From NCBI GenBank assembly GCA_903883645.1, contig CAISBR010000119.1:1-64000 (forward strand): DNA of 64,000 nt, given 5' to 3'. The position numbers and the translations under genes were made by a program. The notes under the pieces were generated by a model, which did no database searches, was not told the DNA's origin, and saw nothing but the letters and a program-made list of their open reading frames with translations. Origin of the DNA: an uncultured Myxococcales bacterium. GTDB lineage: Bacteria; Myxococcota_A; UBA9042. This document shows, one piece after another, positions 23,114-32,711 of the stretch. Numbering within the stretch: position 1 is the stretch's first letter; the number at the start of each line of letters is the position of its first letter.

Positions 23114-24505
23114 GTGAAAACTCCCCGGCCCCGCAAAGAAAGTCTGCTCGAGTGCACAGTAATCGAACTCGGCAGTGCCGATGGCGCGCGCGCAGTCAGC
23201 CCCAACTATCCAGGGCCCATTCGCATCATCGGCGGCGTGCCGGGCGATCATGGCCTGGCGCGGGTGGTCCACGCTGGGCAACACGGGGTGTGGGCGCAGT
23301 GGTCGACGCTGAGTGACGAGGGGCCTGATCGGCGCGAAGCACCCTGTCCGGTGGTGCTGCGCTGTGGTGGCTGCCCGTGGCAGATGGTCGATCCGGCAGC
23401 GCAACGGCGCGAGCGATTGCTGCGGGTGCGAAGCGCCATAGGCTCGTATATTCCCGACGATGCAGGGCAATGGACTGGGCCCGACAGTCTGGATGTGGGC
23501 TACCGTACGCGCGCGCAGGTTGTGCTGGGGCATCGCCGAGGCCGCATTGAGTGGGGTTTTTGGCAGCCGTCGAGCCAAATTTGGGTACCGGCCGAGCACT
23601 GCCCGGCGCAGACGCGCGATGTGGACCGGGTGCTGCACGCTGCCTGCGATGTGCTTGGAAGACATGGTGTTATGGTGCGCCACGCCCCTGGCGAGCACGG
23701 CGCCAGTGGCCTAGTGTGGCGCGCCGATCCGCGCACGGGCCAGGGTCTTTTGACCATCCTTGCGCCCGACCTGGCCGCAGTGGCGCATACAGGGCCAGCT
23801 CTACTCGAAATTCCTGGGATTATTGGGGTGTTTGCAGCCATCCCTGCCCATCAAGGTGGGTCGGCCAACCCGGCGACGCTGCAGCACCTGGCGGGCGAGT
23901 TGCGGGCGCCGCAGACCTGGAAGCCCGCCAATCTGCCTGAGTTGACGCTCGATCTGGGCCCAATTAGCTTTGTGCAGACCCGCCACGACACGGCCGAAGC
24001 GCTGGTCGCCCAGGTGGCCGAGTGGCTGCCTGAGCAGGGCGGCGGGCTGCTCGATCTCTTTGCCGGCGTTGGCTTTTTTGCGCTGGCGCTGCGCCACCGT
24101 TTTGAGCACCTGCTGCTGGTCGAACGCCAGGGCGCGGCGAGTGACGACGCCCAGCACAACATGGACCAGCTCGGCGTCGCTCACGCGACCGTGCGCCACG
24201 GCGATGCCACGGCGGTGGTCACAGAGTTGGCAGGCGGCGAGCAAGGTTACGAGGCTGCCATCGTCGACCCGCCCCGCTCGGGCTGTGGCGCGGCGCTGGT
24301 GCAGGCCCTGACGGCACTGCCGCAGCTCCAAACGATTATCTATATTTCGTGCGCACTTGTGGGTCTGCAGCGCGACCTTGCGGCCTTTGTCGAACATGGC
24401 TGGCAGGCGAGCGACGTGCGGCTGCTCGACATGTTTCCGCATACACCCCAGGCCGAGGTCGTCGTGCGACTGGTCCGAACGCTGCCGGCTACCTCTGACC
24501 AGTAG
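23114..24505 (+). CDS. RlmD/TrmA-type 23S rRNA or tRNA (uracil-C5) methyltransferase
   Basis: A 463-residue SAM-dependent RNA methyltransferase of the RumA/RlmD/TrmA family. An N-terminal TRAM-like part is followed by a [4Fe-4S] site: Cys78-x5-Cys84-x2-Cys87 (C-x5-CGGC-x2-Q) plus Cys163 in 'PAEHCPAQ'. The SAM motif is 'GGGLLDLFAGVGFFALAL'. The catalytic end has 'DPPRSGCG' and the nucleophile Cys413 in 'YISCALVGLQRDL'. The iron-sulphur cluster favours the RlmCD-like branch (rRNA m5U) over TrmA, but the target uridine cannot be fixed. The start is GTG with AAGGAA seven bases before it. It follows the MFS gene by 24 bp and converges on the DUF1501 gene with 6 bp between stops. Confidence 0.88.
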   Translation: MKTPRPRKESLLECTVIELGSADGARAVSPNYPGPIRIIGGVPGDHGLARVVHAGQHGVWAQWSTLSDEGPDRREAPCPVVLRCGGCPWQMVDPAAQRRERLLRVRSAIGSYIPDDAGQWTGPDSLDVGYRTRAQVVLGHRRGRIEWGFWQPSSQIWVPAEHCPAQTRDVDRVLHAACDVLGRHGVMVRHAPGEHGASGLVWRADPRTGQGLLTILAPDLAAVAHTGPALLEIPGIIGVFAAIPAHQGGSANPATLQHLAGELRAPQTWKPANLPELTLDLGPISFVQTRHDTAEALVAQVAEWLPEQGGGLLDLFAGVGFFALALRHRFEHLLLVERQGAASDDAQHNMDQLGVAHATVRHGDATAVVTELAGGEQGYEAAIVDPPRSGCGAALVQALTALPQLQTIIYISCALVGLQRDLAAFVEHGWQASDVRLLDMFPHTPQAEVVVRLVRTLPATSDQ

Positions 24506-24511
24506 CCCCAG

Positions 24512-25771
24512 CTAGCCAAGAATCGGCAGCAGCGGCTCGCTGATCGGAAAGCGTGCGGCCAGTTCCGTGCCATCGATGCCGGCCAGGGCGCGCAAGCTGC
24601 GGTGGACCGCACCATGGGTCAAATGCACGCCGCTATCGCTGGGCGCCAGGCTTTTCGCGTCAAGATTGACCGCTTTGAGCGCCTCAGTGGTGCTACCTAC
24701 GACGCGATTGCCAGAAATCCCCTTTCCTATCAATAGATTTGAAGCCACGCTCCAGTGGTCTTTGCCCTTGCCCGCGTTGTAGCTAGGGGTGCGGCCAAAA
24801 TCACTGCCTACGACCACGGTCAGCCGGTCAGCGAGCCCCATCGCCGCGGCCTGATCGAGCAAGAAGTCCACGCCAACAATCAGGTTTTCCATCGCCGGAA
24901 TGTGAGTGGCGTCGTGGTTGCCGTGCGTGTCGAAGCCCCCGCGCGTCATGTTCGCCGCGACCGACAGGCCCGAGGCAAAACCCGCAAGAATCAGCTGAGC
25001 TTGCTTCTGCAGCGGGTCGCTCGCCAGCGTGGTCGGCAGCGCCTTGACCAGCTTGCCCAGGTCGCTATCGCTCGCGTGCAGTGCGTACAAGGCGGCGGCA
25101 TTGTCGAGCGCGCGGGGCGCACCAGGTCGCTTTTGCATAGCCAGCAGGCGGGCTTGCTGGGCCGCTTCGATGCGCGCCGACGTCGCCTCGGTCTGAAAAC
25201 GCGCGGGCTTGGTGGGGTCCAACTGGTCCGGCGCGGCCAGGCTGGCAAAGGTCTGCGGCGAGCCAAGGCGCGTCAGCGGCGCCACGCCGGCAGTCGCGTC
25301 GTAGCCGCCATAACTCACAAATGCCAACGACTTATCTGCCCCAGTCTGCGCCGCAATCAACGCGGCTAGGCACGGCCAGCCCTCGCTCAGGTGCCCCGAC
25401 CAGGCAAAGCGCGTACCCGCATCGTGGCTATTGGTCTGGGTATCGATGCCGTTGACCACTAGCAAGTCGTTGTACCGCTTGGCAAAGAATGCCTGCACCG
25501 CCGGCACAGGCGCGCACTTTAGGTTGCCGTAGCTGGCAATCGTCGCCGCATCGTAGTTATCGACCGGGGCAGTATCCTCTGCATTTTTGCGACCTTTGGG
25601 GTCACACAGCAAGGTCTGATCCCAACCACCGCCGGCGTGCACGAACACCCACAGGTGCGGCGCCGCGTCGGTCAGGGGCGCGGCAAACCCACGGCGCAGG
25701 GTCTGCGGCACCAGCAGCGACAGACCGGCAAGGCCTGCCAACTGCATAAAATCGCGTCGATTCATCGTCAT
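24512..25771 (-). CDS. Tat-exported DUF1501 family protein
   Basis: A 419-residue protein with a twin-arginine type signal, 'MNRRDFMQLAGLAGLSLLVPQTL', and then the DUF1501 alkaline-phosphatase-like fold. Features include 'FVHAGGGWDQTLLCDP', 'VNGIDTQTNSHDAGTRFAWSGHLSEGWPCLAALIA', 'GGFDTHGNHD' and 'VVVGSDFGRTPSYNAGKGKDHW'. Family members are common in Planctomycetes and myxobacteria, nearly always beside a cytochrome-like DUF1592/1585-type partner, as here (12 bp downstream of it). Their activity is not established. The ATG at 25771 has GAGG five bases before it. The folded export route fits a metal or cofactor loaded in the cytoplasm, an inference. Confidence 0.88.
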   Translation of the reverse strand: MTMNRRDFMQLAGLAGLSLLVPQTLRRGFAAPLTDAAPHLWVFVHAGGGWDQTLLCDPKGRKNAEDTAPVDNYDAATIASYGNLKCAPVPAVQAFFAKRYNDLLVVNGIDTQTNSHDAGTRFAWSGHLSEGWPCLAALIAAQTGADKSLAFVSYGGYDATAGVAPLTRLGSPQTFASLAAPDQLDPTKPARFQTEATSARIEAAQQARLLAMQKRPGAPRALDNAAALYALHASDSDLGKLVKALPTTLASDPLQKQAQLILAGFASGLSVAANMTRGGFDTHGNHDATHIPAMENLIVGVDFLLDQAAAMGLADRLTVVVGSDFGRTPSYNAGKGKDHWSVASNLLIGKGISGNRVVGSTTEALKAVNLDAKSLAPSDSGVHLTHGAVHRSLRALAGIDGTELAARFPISEPLLPILG

Positions 25772-25783
25772 GTCCGCCTCGCG

Positions 25784-28054
25784 CTACTGGTGTAAGAACC
25801 GCGCATCTTGCATCAAGTAGGTCAGCACCGCCGCCCAGGCCCGCAGCACATACTCGGGATCTTTCTCAATCTTTACCTTGGCATCCAGGTCCGCACCCGT
25901 GGCCGGGTCCTTCAGCGCGCGGCACTGCCATTGCAGGTAGTCGCCCGTGCCCGCGGGCTGCTCGCCCTTGGCCAGCGCCGCCGAGCCCTCTTGCCACGTC
26001 TGGTAGAACAGCTGCCAGGTGCGCTCGAGCTCGTCGTCGCCCGCGGGCAGGGTCTCGCCCAGCAAAAGCTCGTGCAAATGCGCGATGTTCTGCTTGATCG
26101 CCGCCTGCGCCTCGGCAATGGCAAAGCCGTTCGCGTCCTCGGGGGCATAAGTCCGCTCTACTTCAAGAAAAAGCCGGCGCAGAGCCTTGTCCACCACAAA
26201 GTCTTGCGCGGTCACCTTGCACGCCATCTCGTTCGCTAGGCGCTTGCCAATCGCCAGCATCACGCCGTTGGGCGACCGCACCCGCTCGGTCACATCGCCG
26301 CCGTCGATACCGCCGTAGAGCAGACGCAAGTCCTCGACCAGCCAACCCTTTCCATCCCACCGCGTCCAGGTCGCGCCGAACACGGCGGTCAGCTTGCGGT
26401 CTAGCTCTTCGGGCGTCAGCCAGCGGTCGCCACCCAGCAGCGCCAGGGCCTGCCGGTCTTGCGGCTTCGCCCCCGCTGCCAACCCACCGATACGAAAAAT
26501 CGGACTTAGAACCAACGACTTCACTGCCGCACGCAGCTCAAGCTTGGCCGAGCGCATGGCCGTCGCCGCCGCCAGCAGCTCCTCTTGCTCAAACTGCCAC
26601 GCCGCCTGCTGCCACACCTGCCCTGGATCACCTTTACCCGGCACAATCAGCGGCTTGCGCCCCATCAGCCCCTGCAGCAGCACCTGCACCGCCGCCAGCG
26701 CAAAGCGATCGTCGGCCGCCACTTGCTGGCCCAACCACTGTAAACCTTTGGTTTTTTGTGCGGTAGGCAGCGTCGTCTGGCCAAACCCGGGCGGCCACAT
26801 GTCGGCATACCAGCCGTTCTCGGGCGGCCGGTAGCGCCCCTTCTCGTCCCAATTCTGAAAGGTACCCGCCACCGGCTCCATCACCGTATGGCACACCGTG
26901 CAGTCGGCATTGAACAAAGTAGGCGTATGATCGGTGACTTGCGTGGGATCAATCGGCCGATCGCCCAGCTTTAAGATGTCGGTGGCCAAGAACAGGTCGT
27001 ACACCGTGCGCGCGCGATGGCGGTTGCGGTTCGTCGCCGAAGTGGGGAAGCGGTTCAAGAAGATCGGCGACGTCAGCATCCCCGCCTGCTCGCCGCCCGG
27101 CACATGAATCGGCTTGAACTCGTTCGGGTTTTTCGGATCCGCAAAGCCTTCGGTTACGCCGTAGACGCGCGCGGTAAGCGGGTCGTGCACCACGTAATCC
27201 GCAGTGAGAATCTCGCTAAGCGGCTTGTGTTGCTGCAGCACATAGCCTAGCAAAGTCAAGGGCTCGCGAGCCAAGCGGTCGTTGACCACCTGCTGCCCCA
27301 GCTTGCGCAGCGCCTCGTCGGGCTCGAGCTTGGCGTCGTTGTACCACTGCTTCTGCGGATAGTCTTTGCCATCCAATAGGTTCGTGGCGTTGTTGCCGCC
27401 CAGATAGCGCCCGACCAGCAGCTTGTCGCTCCACAGCTCTTGCATGCGCGCCACAAAGGCCGGCTCTTCCATCAGCGCGTCGACCAGGGCCGGCAGCGCC
27501 TTTTCGCCGTCTTTGTCTACACTTGCCAGCTCATCGGCCCGCGGCAGCCGCCCCGCCAGAGTCAGCGCAATGCGCCGCAGACTCGCCCGCGGCCCTTGCA
27601 GCACCAGCTTGCCGCGCAGCGGACTGCCCTTGGCCGGCGCCGTACACGTGACTGGGTGTTCAAAACGATCGATAAGCTGGGCCAGCGCCTGGTAATTCGC
27701 GCTACCGACCTTCAGGCGCACGCCACCGCCGTGGTCGAGCTCGCCCCGCGCCTTGCGCAAAAGCAGCGGTTCGCCCTGCACCTGCACCATCGCCAGCTTC
27801 TGCAGCACGGCCAAGTTGTGGTCTAAGTAGCCGGGCTGACTCGCAGATTGCAGCACCAGCTGGGTCTGCCGCGCCACGCCCTGCGCATTGTGGCAGCCCG
27901 CACAAGTCGCCTCCATAAAGGCGCCCCACACCCTGTCTTCGAAGAATTGCCGCGTAGGCACGCAGCCGCTGGCAGGCGGGGTGGCCTCGTCGGTGCAGGC
28001 CGCAAGGGTTGCAATGGCCATGAGATACTTAAAAATAGCGATTCGTCGGGTCAT
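25784..28054 (-). CDS. Di-haem cytochrome-like lipoprotein (DUF1588/1592-type)
   Basis: A 756-residue lipoprotein: the signal ends AIATLAAC (Cys20). A haem c site CAGCH (51-55) opens the mature protein, as in the PSD1/DUF1592 group, and a second site CTVCH lies near 385 in '[18 protein letters not shown]'. Between them are '[13 protein letters not shown]', '[13 protein letters not shown]' and '[28 protein letters not shown]', which resemble the DUF1588 region, where the second CxxCH is expected. It heads a two-gene operon with the DUF1501 protein. In related bacteria such pairs are exported together; a role in degrading or oxidising an extracellular polymer has been suggested, but I see no direct evidence here. 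No cytochrome c maturation gene is in the window. Confidence 0.85.
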   Translation of the reverse strand: MTRRIAIFKYLMAIATLAACTDEATPPASGCVPTRQFFEDRVWGAFMEATCAGCHNAQGVARQTQLVLQSASQPGYLDHNLAVLQKLAMVQVQGEPLLLRKARGELDHGGGVRLKVGSANYQALAQLIDRFEHPVTCTAPAKGSPLRGKLVLQGPRASLRRIALTLAGRLPRADELASVDKDGEKALPALVDALMEEPAFVARMQELWSDKLLVGRYLGGNNATNLLDGKDYPQKQWYNDAKLEPDEALRKLGQQVVNDRLAREPLTLLGYVLQQHKPLSEILTADYVVHDPLTARVYGVTEGFADPKNPNEFKPIHVPGGEQAGMLTSPIFLNRFPTSATNRNRHRARTVYDLFLATDILKLGDRPIDPTQVTDHTPTLFNADCTVCHTVMEPVAGTFQNWDEKGRYRPPENGWYADMWPPGFGQTTLPTAQKTKGLQWLGQQVAADDRFALAAVQVLLQGLMGRKPLIVPGKGDPGQVWQQAAWQFEQEELLAAATAMRSAKLELRAAVKSLVLSPIFRIGGLAAGAKPQDRQALALLGGDRWLTPEELDRKLTAVFGATWTRWDGKGWLVEDLRLLYGGIDGGDVTERVRSPNGVMLAIGKRLANEMACKVTAQDFVVDKALRRLFLEVERTYAPEDANGFAIAEAQAAIKQNIAHLHELLLGETLPAGDDELERTWQLFYQTWQEGSAALAKGEQPAGTGDYLQWQCRALKDPATGADLDAKVKIEKDPEYVLRAWAAVLTYLMQDARFLHQ

Positions 28055-28287
28055 GGGGCCCTGGGCAGAGACAGCGCTCCGCGAGCGAGAGTTCGCTTGG
28101 CGACGGTAGGTTGCGGGGTCCGGGGTTCAGGGCGCTGGCGACGCCCTCTTCGGAGCGTACGGGTTGCGATCCGGGCCGTCAAATGGGGGTGTTGCGGGCC
28201 ATGTCGCCAAGCCACCGCACCCCAGTTGACAGCGGCCGCCCGAGCAGCCACCGTACGCCCACCTTTCGCCCCAGCAGGAGCTCCACT
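28055..28287. other. Divergent promoter region between the cytochrome lipoprotein and cyclophilin
   Basis: A 233-bp gap. A consensus -35 hexamer TTGACA (28226-28231) points towards the cyclophilin gene, but the sequence 17 bp further (CACCGT) is a poor -10, so I do not call a promoter. Nothing else is recognisable. Confidence 0.3.
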
Positions 28288-28794
28288 ATGCCCAATCCCA
28301 CCGCAATCGTAGAAACCACCCTTGGCCACTTTACTATCGAGCTGTATCTCGATCAGATGCCCATCACCGCCGGCAACTTCATCCGCCTGGCCAAAGAGGG
28401 CTTCTACGATGGCCTGCATTTCCATCGTGTGATCAAGAAGTTCATGATCCAGTTTGGCTGCCCCCACAGCCGCGACCCGCGCAGCTCGCGCGCCGGCACT
28501 GGCGACTCGCCCTACGGCTGCATCCGCGACGAGCACACCGCACAGATCTCGAATGAACCCGGCACCTTGTCGATGGCCAACAGCGGCCAAGCCAACTCGG
28601 GCAGCTGCCAGTTCTTCATCAATACCGTGCACAATTCCTATCTTGACTGGTTCACACCCGGCGGCAGCCGCCACCCCGTGTTCGGCAAGGTGACCAGCGG
28701 CATGGAAGTGATCAAGGCCATCGAGGCCGCGCCCACATCGCAAGACCGACCCCTGACGCCGATCAAGGTTGAGCGAATTACTGTTTCTGATTAA
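28288..28794 (+). CDS. Cyclophilin-type peptidyl-prolyl cis-trans isomerase
   Basis: A 168-residue cytoplasmic cyclophilin that speeds cis-trans isomerisation of Xaa-Pro bonds. The active-site Arg is in '[15 protein letters not shown]', with '[20 protein letters not shown]' supplying the Met/Ala/Gln/Phe wall and '[18 protein letters not shown]' at the end. The frame is open further upstream (to 28111), but the ATG at 28288 has AGGAG seven bases before it and starts the conserved '[15 protein letters not shown]' strand, with no signal peptide. The stop TAA directly abuts the stop of the convergent mutase gene. Confidence 0.93.
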   Translation: MPNPTAIVETTLGHFTIELYLDQMPITAGNFIRLAKEGFYDGLHFHRVIKKFMIQFGCPHSRDPRSSRAGTGDSPYGCIRDEHTAQISNEPGTLSMANSGQANSGSCQFFINTVHNSYLDWFTPGGSRHPVFGKVTSGMEVIKAIEAAPTSQDRPLTPIKVERITVSD

Positions 28795-30165
28795 CTACTT
28801 AATACCCATCGCCAGCTCAGCCTCGCGCACCGCCTCGCGCAATTCGCGCTCGATGGCGTCGCAGCGTTCTTGGCTCTGGGCCTCGCAGCGCATCACCAGC
28901 ACCGGCCCCGTATTCGACGCGCGCACCAGCCCCCAGCCATCGCCAAACAGCACGCGCACGCCATCGATATCAATGACTTCGTGGGTCAATTTGTACTTGC
29001 GCGCCACGGTGTCGACCACCGCGAACTTGATCTCGTCGGCACAATCCAAGCGCAGCTCGGCGGTGGCAAACGTCGCCGGCACGTCGAGCAAGAACTGCGA
29101 CAGCGGCCGCGGGTCGTGCGACAAAATCTCGAGCAGCCGGCAAGTGGTATACGTGGCATCGTCGTAGCCAAAGTACCGGTGTTTGTAGAAGATATGCCCG
29201 CTCATTTCGCCGGCAAGCTGCGCACCCTCGAGCTTCATGCGGTCTTTGATGAGCGAATGCCCGACCTTGCTGAGCACCGGCCGGCCACCGTGGGCCGCAA
29301 TATCGTCGAAAAGGGTCTGACTGCACTTGACCTCGGCCACGATGGCGGCGCCCGGCACCTCGCGCAGCAGCGCCCGCGACAACACGATCATCAGCTTGTC
29401 GCCCCACAGAATGCCGCCGTGCTCATCGACCACGCCGATGCGGTCGCCATCGCCGTCGTAAGCCACGCCCAGGTCGGCACCCGTTTCAGCAACCATTTTG
29501 CGCAGATCCGCAAGGTTCGCCTCGACCGTGGGGTCGGGATGGTGGTTGGGGAAGTTACCGTCAGGCTCGGTAAACAGCTCGACAACCTCACAGCCCAAAC
29601 GCCTCAAAATCACGGGCGAAACTGGCCCCGTCGGCCCATTGCCAGCATCGACGACCACTTTGAGCTTGCGCGGCCCCAGGCGCACGTTGCCCACACAATA
29701 GTCGACGTACGGGTGGAAGATATCGACCGCCGTGACACTGCCCGTACCCTGCGAAATGTAGTTGTTTTGTTCGATAATGCGCCGCAGCGCCTGCACTTCG
29801 TCGCCGTGCATGCTCGATTTGTCGAGCGTAATCTTTAAACCGTTGTCAGCCGCGGGGTTATGCGAACCCGTCACCATCACGCCGCCGGCGACATCCAGAG
29901 TGAACGCCGCAAAATAGACCATCGGAGTGGCCACTACGCCCACGTCGCGCACGGCAATCCCGCCCTCGATCAGCCCAGCAATCAATGCCTTAGCCATGCG
30001 CGGACTCGACAAGCGCGCATCGCGCCCCACGGCCAATACCGGCGGCAGCCCGCGCAGGTGCACGGTTGTCGCAATGGCGCGGCCCAAGTTGCGCACAAGC
30101 GGGTCGTCCAGGTCGCGGTCGGCCACACCGCGGATGTCGTAGGCACGGAAGATGTTTAAATTCAA
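28795..30165 (-). CDS. Phosphomannomutase/phosphoglucomutase
   Basis: A 456-residue alpha-D-phosphohexomutase (AlgC/ManB type) that interconverts hexose 6- and 1-phosphates, feeding GDP-mannose or UDP-glucose pathways. All four active-site loops are visible: the phosphoserine loop 'VTGSHNPAADNGLK', the metal loop 'DGDGDRIG', the sugar loop 'GEMSGHIF' and the phosphate loop 'RASNTGP'. 'IFRAYDIRG' opens the protein. The frame begins at a GTG (30186), but a TTG at 30165 has GGGAGAA five bases upstream and gives the family's usual short N-terminus, so I choose TTG. Mannose versus glucose preference cannot be read from sequence. It is divergent from fabG. Confidence 0.92.
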   Translation of the reverse strand: MNLNIFRAYDIRGVADRDLDDPLVRNLGRAIATTVHLRGLPPVLAVGRDARLSSPRMAKALIAGLIEGGIAVRDVGVVATPMVYFAAFTLDVAGGVMVTGSHNPAADNGLKITLDKSSMHGDEVQALRRIIEQNNYISQGTGSVTAVDIFHPYVDYCVGNVRLGPRKLKVVVDAGNGPTGPVSPVILRRLGCEVVELFTEPDGNFPNHHPDPTVEANLADLRKMVAETGADLGVAYDGDGDRIGVVDEHGGILWGDKLMIVLSRALLREVPGAAIVAEVKCSQTLFDDIAAHGGRPVLSKVGHSLIKDRMKLEGAQLAGEMSGHIFYKHRYFGYDDATYTTCRLLEILSHDPRPLSQFLLDVPATFATAELRLDCADEIKFAVVDTVARKYKLTHEVIDIDGVRVLFGDGWGLVRASNTGPVLVMRCEAQSQERCDAIERELREAVREAELAMGIK

Positions 30166-30170
30166 GGCAC

Positions 30171-30177
30171 TTCTCCC
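30171..30177 (-). promoter_or_regulatory. Ribosome-binding site supporting a TTG start
   Basis: GGGAGAA on the minus strand, five bases before the TTG at 30165. It is the reason for preferring TTG over the GTG at 30186 for the phosphohexomutase. Confidence 0.6.
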
Positions 30178-30359
30178 GGCACACACGGCGCCGTCGGGCC
30201 GGCAAGCATACGGGGCCGGCGCAGGGCTCGCAAGCGCAACCCAGCGAACCGCGCCTCGCTCCGTCGCGGCAGCGTCACATCAGCATTGAGTCGCTGCGGC
30301 AAAGGTGCCATCGTGCGCACCGCGATTCCCCGCCACCGAGTCGTATTCCGCGAGAAGCC

Positions 30360-31802
30360 ATGCCCACTGCGATTGACTGGAGTCTGGACCCCCGCGTCCG
30401 CAGCCTATTTAAGTACCTGCCCTTGCCGGTAAAGTTGCCGACACTGCTGCGAAGGACCGATCTCGGCTCGCCCGAGCGGCCCCTGGGTGACACGCGTGCC
30501 ATAGTGACCCGCCTGCGCACACCCGCCGATTTTGCCGTATGTGCTCGACTTGCGCTGCACGGGGCGGCGGTCACGGTGCTCGATCCGCGTGCCACCAACG
30601 CACAACTGACCGAGCTCGCTATCCTGGGCGTGCGCCACGCGCCGTGGACCATGGATTTGGCCACGGTATTGGCCAGTGCGGGGGCTCGCCAAGACCGCCG
30701 GCCGCTGCTGCTCGTGCACCGTTTGGCCGCTACTCCGGCGGGCGCTACGGCCGTAAACACCGCGACCGACGAGCTGTTTCAAGTTGGCCAGGCCGTCGCT
30801 TTGGCACCCCGCAACAGCCGCCTCATCGTCTTGGGCGACACCCCGCCGAACGACGACGTGCCGGGCCGCCTAAGCCTTGAGGCCGCGCGCGGGTGCATAC
30901 GCTCACTTTTCAAAGAGTTAGGACCTGCCGGCTCGACCTGCCACCTGCTGCGCCTCGACGGAGCCAGCGCCGATGCCGTGGCCGACGCGGTGGCATTCTT
31001 GGCGGGACCGCGCGCTGCCTTCTTGACCGCGTGGGACGTGCGCTTGGGCGCCGACATCGGCCAAGACAGCACGTGGTCGGGCAAAGTTGTGCTCGTAACC
31101 GGCGCGGCGCGGGGAATTGGTGCCAGCATCGCGGGCCGACTGGCCAAGGCCGGCGCCACGGTTTGGGTCAATGATGTGCCACAAGCCGAAGAGGCTGCTC
31201 GCAAAACCGCCGAGCGCATGGGTAGCAATGCCTTTGTGATCCCCGCGGACTGCAGCAGCGACGCCGGCGCCAAGTCGATCGCCCGCGCCCTGTCGAGTGG
31301 CGGCCGCCTCGATGCGGTCATCCACAATGCCGGAATTACGCGCGATCGCACGTTGAAGCGGCTGACGCTTGACCAGTGGCGGCAAGTGCTGAGTGTCGAT
31401 CTGGCGAGCATGGTGCGGGTCCAAGAGGCCGTGCAACCGCTGATGACGAAAGGTGGTTCGCTGGTCCTCATGTCGTCTGTAATGGGCGTGGCCGGCAACT
31501 TTGGCCAGACCAACTACACGGCAGCCAAGTCGGCGGTGCTCGAGCTGGCGCGCATCTGGGCCGAGAACCAAGCGGCGCAGGGCATCCGCGCCAATGCCAT
31601 CGCGCCTGGCTTCATCCTCACGGAGATGACGGCGCACATGCCGCTCTTTAATCGCGAAATGGCTAAGCAATTGACTGCGCTATTGCAGCCCGGCCTTCCC
31701 GACGATGTGGCCGAGCTGGCGACGTTCTTGGCGGGCAGTGAGTCGCGGTCGATTACGGGCCAAGTTTTGCGCTGCGATGGCGGCATGTTCTTGGGTGCCT
31801 AG
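30360..31802 (+). CDS. fabG: Long (FabG4-like) 3-oxoacyl-ACP/CoA reductase
   Basis: A 480-residue short-chain dehydrogenase. Residues about 230-480 are a full FabG: NAD(P) motif 'VTGAARGIGASIA', 'HNAGITRDRTLKRL', catalytic Ser in 'LMSSVMGVAGNFGQTNYTAAKS' with Tyr and Lys, then 'NAIAPGFILTEMTA'. About 215 N-terminal residues form an extra Rossmann-like domain without a glycine-rich motif, as in the high-molecular-weight FabG of mycobacteria (FabG4), which reduces 3-oxoacyl-CoA with NADH. The frame stays open to 30066, but the ATG at 30360 is preceded by GAGAAG and matches the family. The role may be fatty-acid synthesis or acyl-CoA turnover. It is followed after 3 bp by an EamA transporter, so the pair is probably one operon. 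Confidence 0.9.
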   Translation: MPTAIDWSLDPRVRSLFKYLPLPVKLPTLLRRTDLGSPERPLGDTRAIVTRLRTPADFAVCARLALHGAAVTVLDPRATNAQLTELAILGVRHAPWTMDLATVLASAGARQDRRPLLLVHRLAATPAGATAVNTATDELFQVGQAVALAPRNSRLIVLGDTPPNDDVPGRLSLEAARGCIRSLFKELGPAGSTCHLLRLDGASADAVADAVAFLAGPRAAFLTAWDVRLGADIGQDSTWSGKVVLVTGAARGIGASIAGRLAKAGATVWVNDVPQAEEAARKTAERMGSNAFVIPADCSSDAGAKSIARALSSGGRLDAVIHNAGITRDRTLKRLTLDQWRQVLSVDLASMVRVQEAVQPLMTKGGSLVLMSSVMGVAGNFGQTNYTAAKSAVLELARIWAENQAAQGIRANAIAPGFILTEMTAHMPLFNREMAKQLTALLQPGLPDDVAELATFLAGSESRSITGQVLRCDGGMFLGA

Positions 31803-31805
31803 CTC

Positions 31806-32702
31806 ATGCCCGAGACCGGCGTAGAGATCTCGCAAATCGCGCTTCGGCCTGACCGGGGCAAGGGCATCGCGCTTATCGCGGCGGGCGCGTTGCTGTTTGC
31901 GGCGATGGGGGCGATGGCCAAGGGGGCGAGTGCCTCGATTCCTACAGCGGAATTGGTCGCAGCCCGCTCGCTGGTGACTCTGCTCGCAATGGAGCTGCTG
32001 CGGCGGCGAATTGGGGTGCCACTCCGCTTTGTGCGGGTGCCCTACCTGCTATCGCGCACGATTGCCGGATTTATCGGTATTGTCTGCTATTTCCATGCAT
32101 TACGCTTCATACCCCTGGGTGAAGCGGTGTTGCTGAATAACATGTCGCCTGTGCTGACGTCGTTCGCGGCGGTATGGCTGCTCGGCGAGCGACTAACTAC
32201 CTGGAAATTAGCGGCCTTGGCGGTGTCGATGCTGGGGTTGTGGCTGCTGGTGGGTGCGCGCGACCTGGGCACGGTGCAAGGGCAAGGCGCGCTGCTGGGG
32301 GCCGCTTCGGCGGTGGCAGGTGCGTGGGCCATGATTTCGCTGAAGAAGGCCGCGGTCGGCAATCGCTCCGTGATGATCGTTTGGGCGCTTGCGGCCGTGT
32401 CGTTCCTGGGTTCGGTGGCGCTGGCAGACCACAGTTGGCTGTGGCCCGATAGCCGCGAAGGCGCGCTGCTTGTGGGTACGGGTATTGCCGCGGCAGGGGC
32501 GCAACTGCTGTATACGTCTGGGTATCGCCTGCTCGAGGCCAGCGAAGCCAGTGTCTACGCCTTCTTAACGCCCGTGTTCGCCACCGTCACCGGCGGGCTG
32601 GTATTTGGCGAGTGGCCGCAAGGTCACGGCCTCTGGGGCGGTCTGCTGATCTTGGGCGCTGGCGTGGCTTCTGCGTGGCGACAAACCCGCAACAGACCGT
32701 AA
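31806..32702 (+). CDS. EamA/DMT family transporter
   Basis: A 298-residue drug/metabolite transporter with two EamA halves and about ten membrane helices. 'GIALIAAGALLFAAMGAMAKGA' starts the first half, 'YFHALRFIPLGEAVLLNNMSPVLTSFAAVWLLGERLT' is its conserved end, and 'YTSGYRLLEASEASVYAFLTPVFATVTGGLVFGEW' is the matching part of the second half. Members export small metabolites or take up nucleotide sugars; the substrate is unknown. It starts three bases after fabG stops, suggesting one transcript, and converges on the DUF350 gene with 9 bp between stops. Confidence 0.9.
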   Translation: MPETGVEISQIALRPDRGKGIALIAAGALLFAAMGAMAKGASASIPTAELVAARSLVTLLAMELLRRRIGVPLRFVRVPYLLSRTIAGFIGIVCYFHALRFIPLGEAVLLNNMSPVLTSFAAVWLLGERLTTWKLAALAVSMLGLWLLVGARDLGTVQGQGALLGAASAVAGAWAMISLKKAAVGNRSVMIVWALAAVSFLGSVALADHSWLWPDSREGALLVGTGIAAAGAQLLYTSGYRLLEASEASVYAFLTPVFATVTGGLVFGEWPQGHGLWGGLLILGAGVASAWRQTRNRP

Positions 32703-32711
32703 CCATTTAAA

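Noticed and set aside
28226-28254. Possible sigma70 promoter of the cyclophilin gene
   Set aside because: TTGACA is a full -35 match, but the -10 position reads CACCGT. In GC-rich DNA one hexamer is not enough.
30066-30359. 98-codon upstream extension of the long FabG
   Set aside because: It overlaps the start of the mutase gene and is Arg/Gly-rich without family resemblance.
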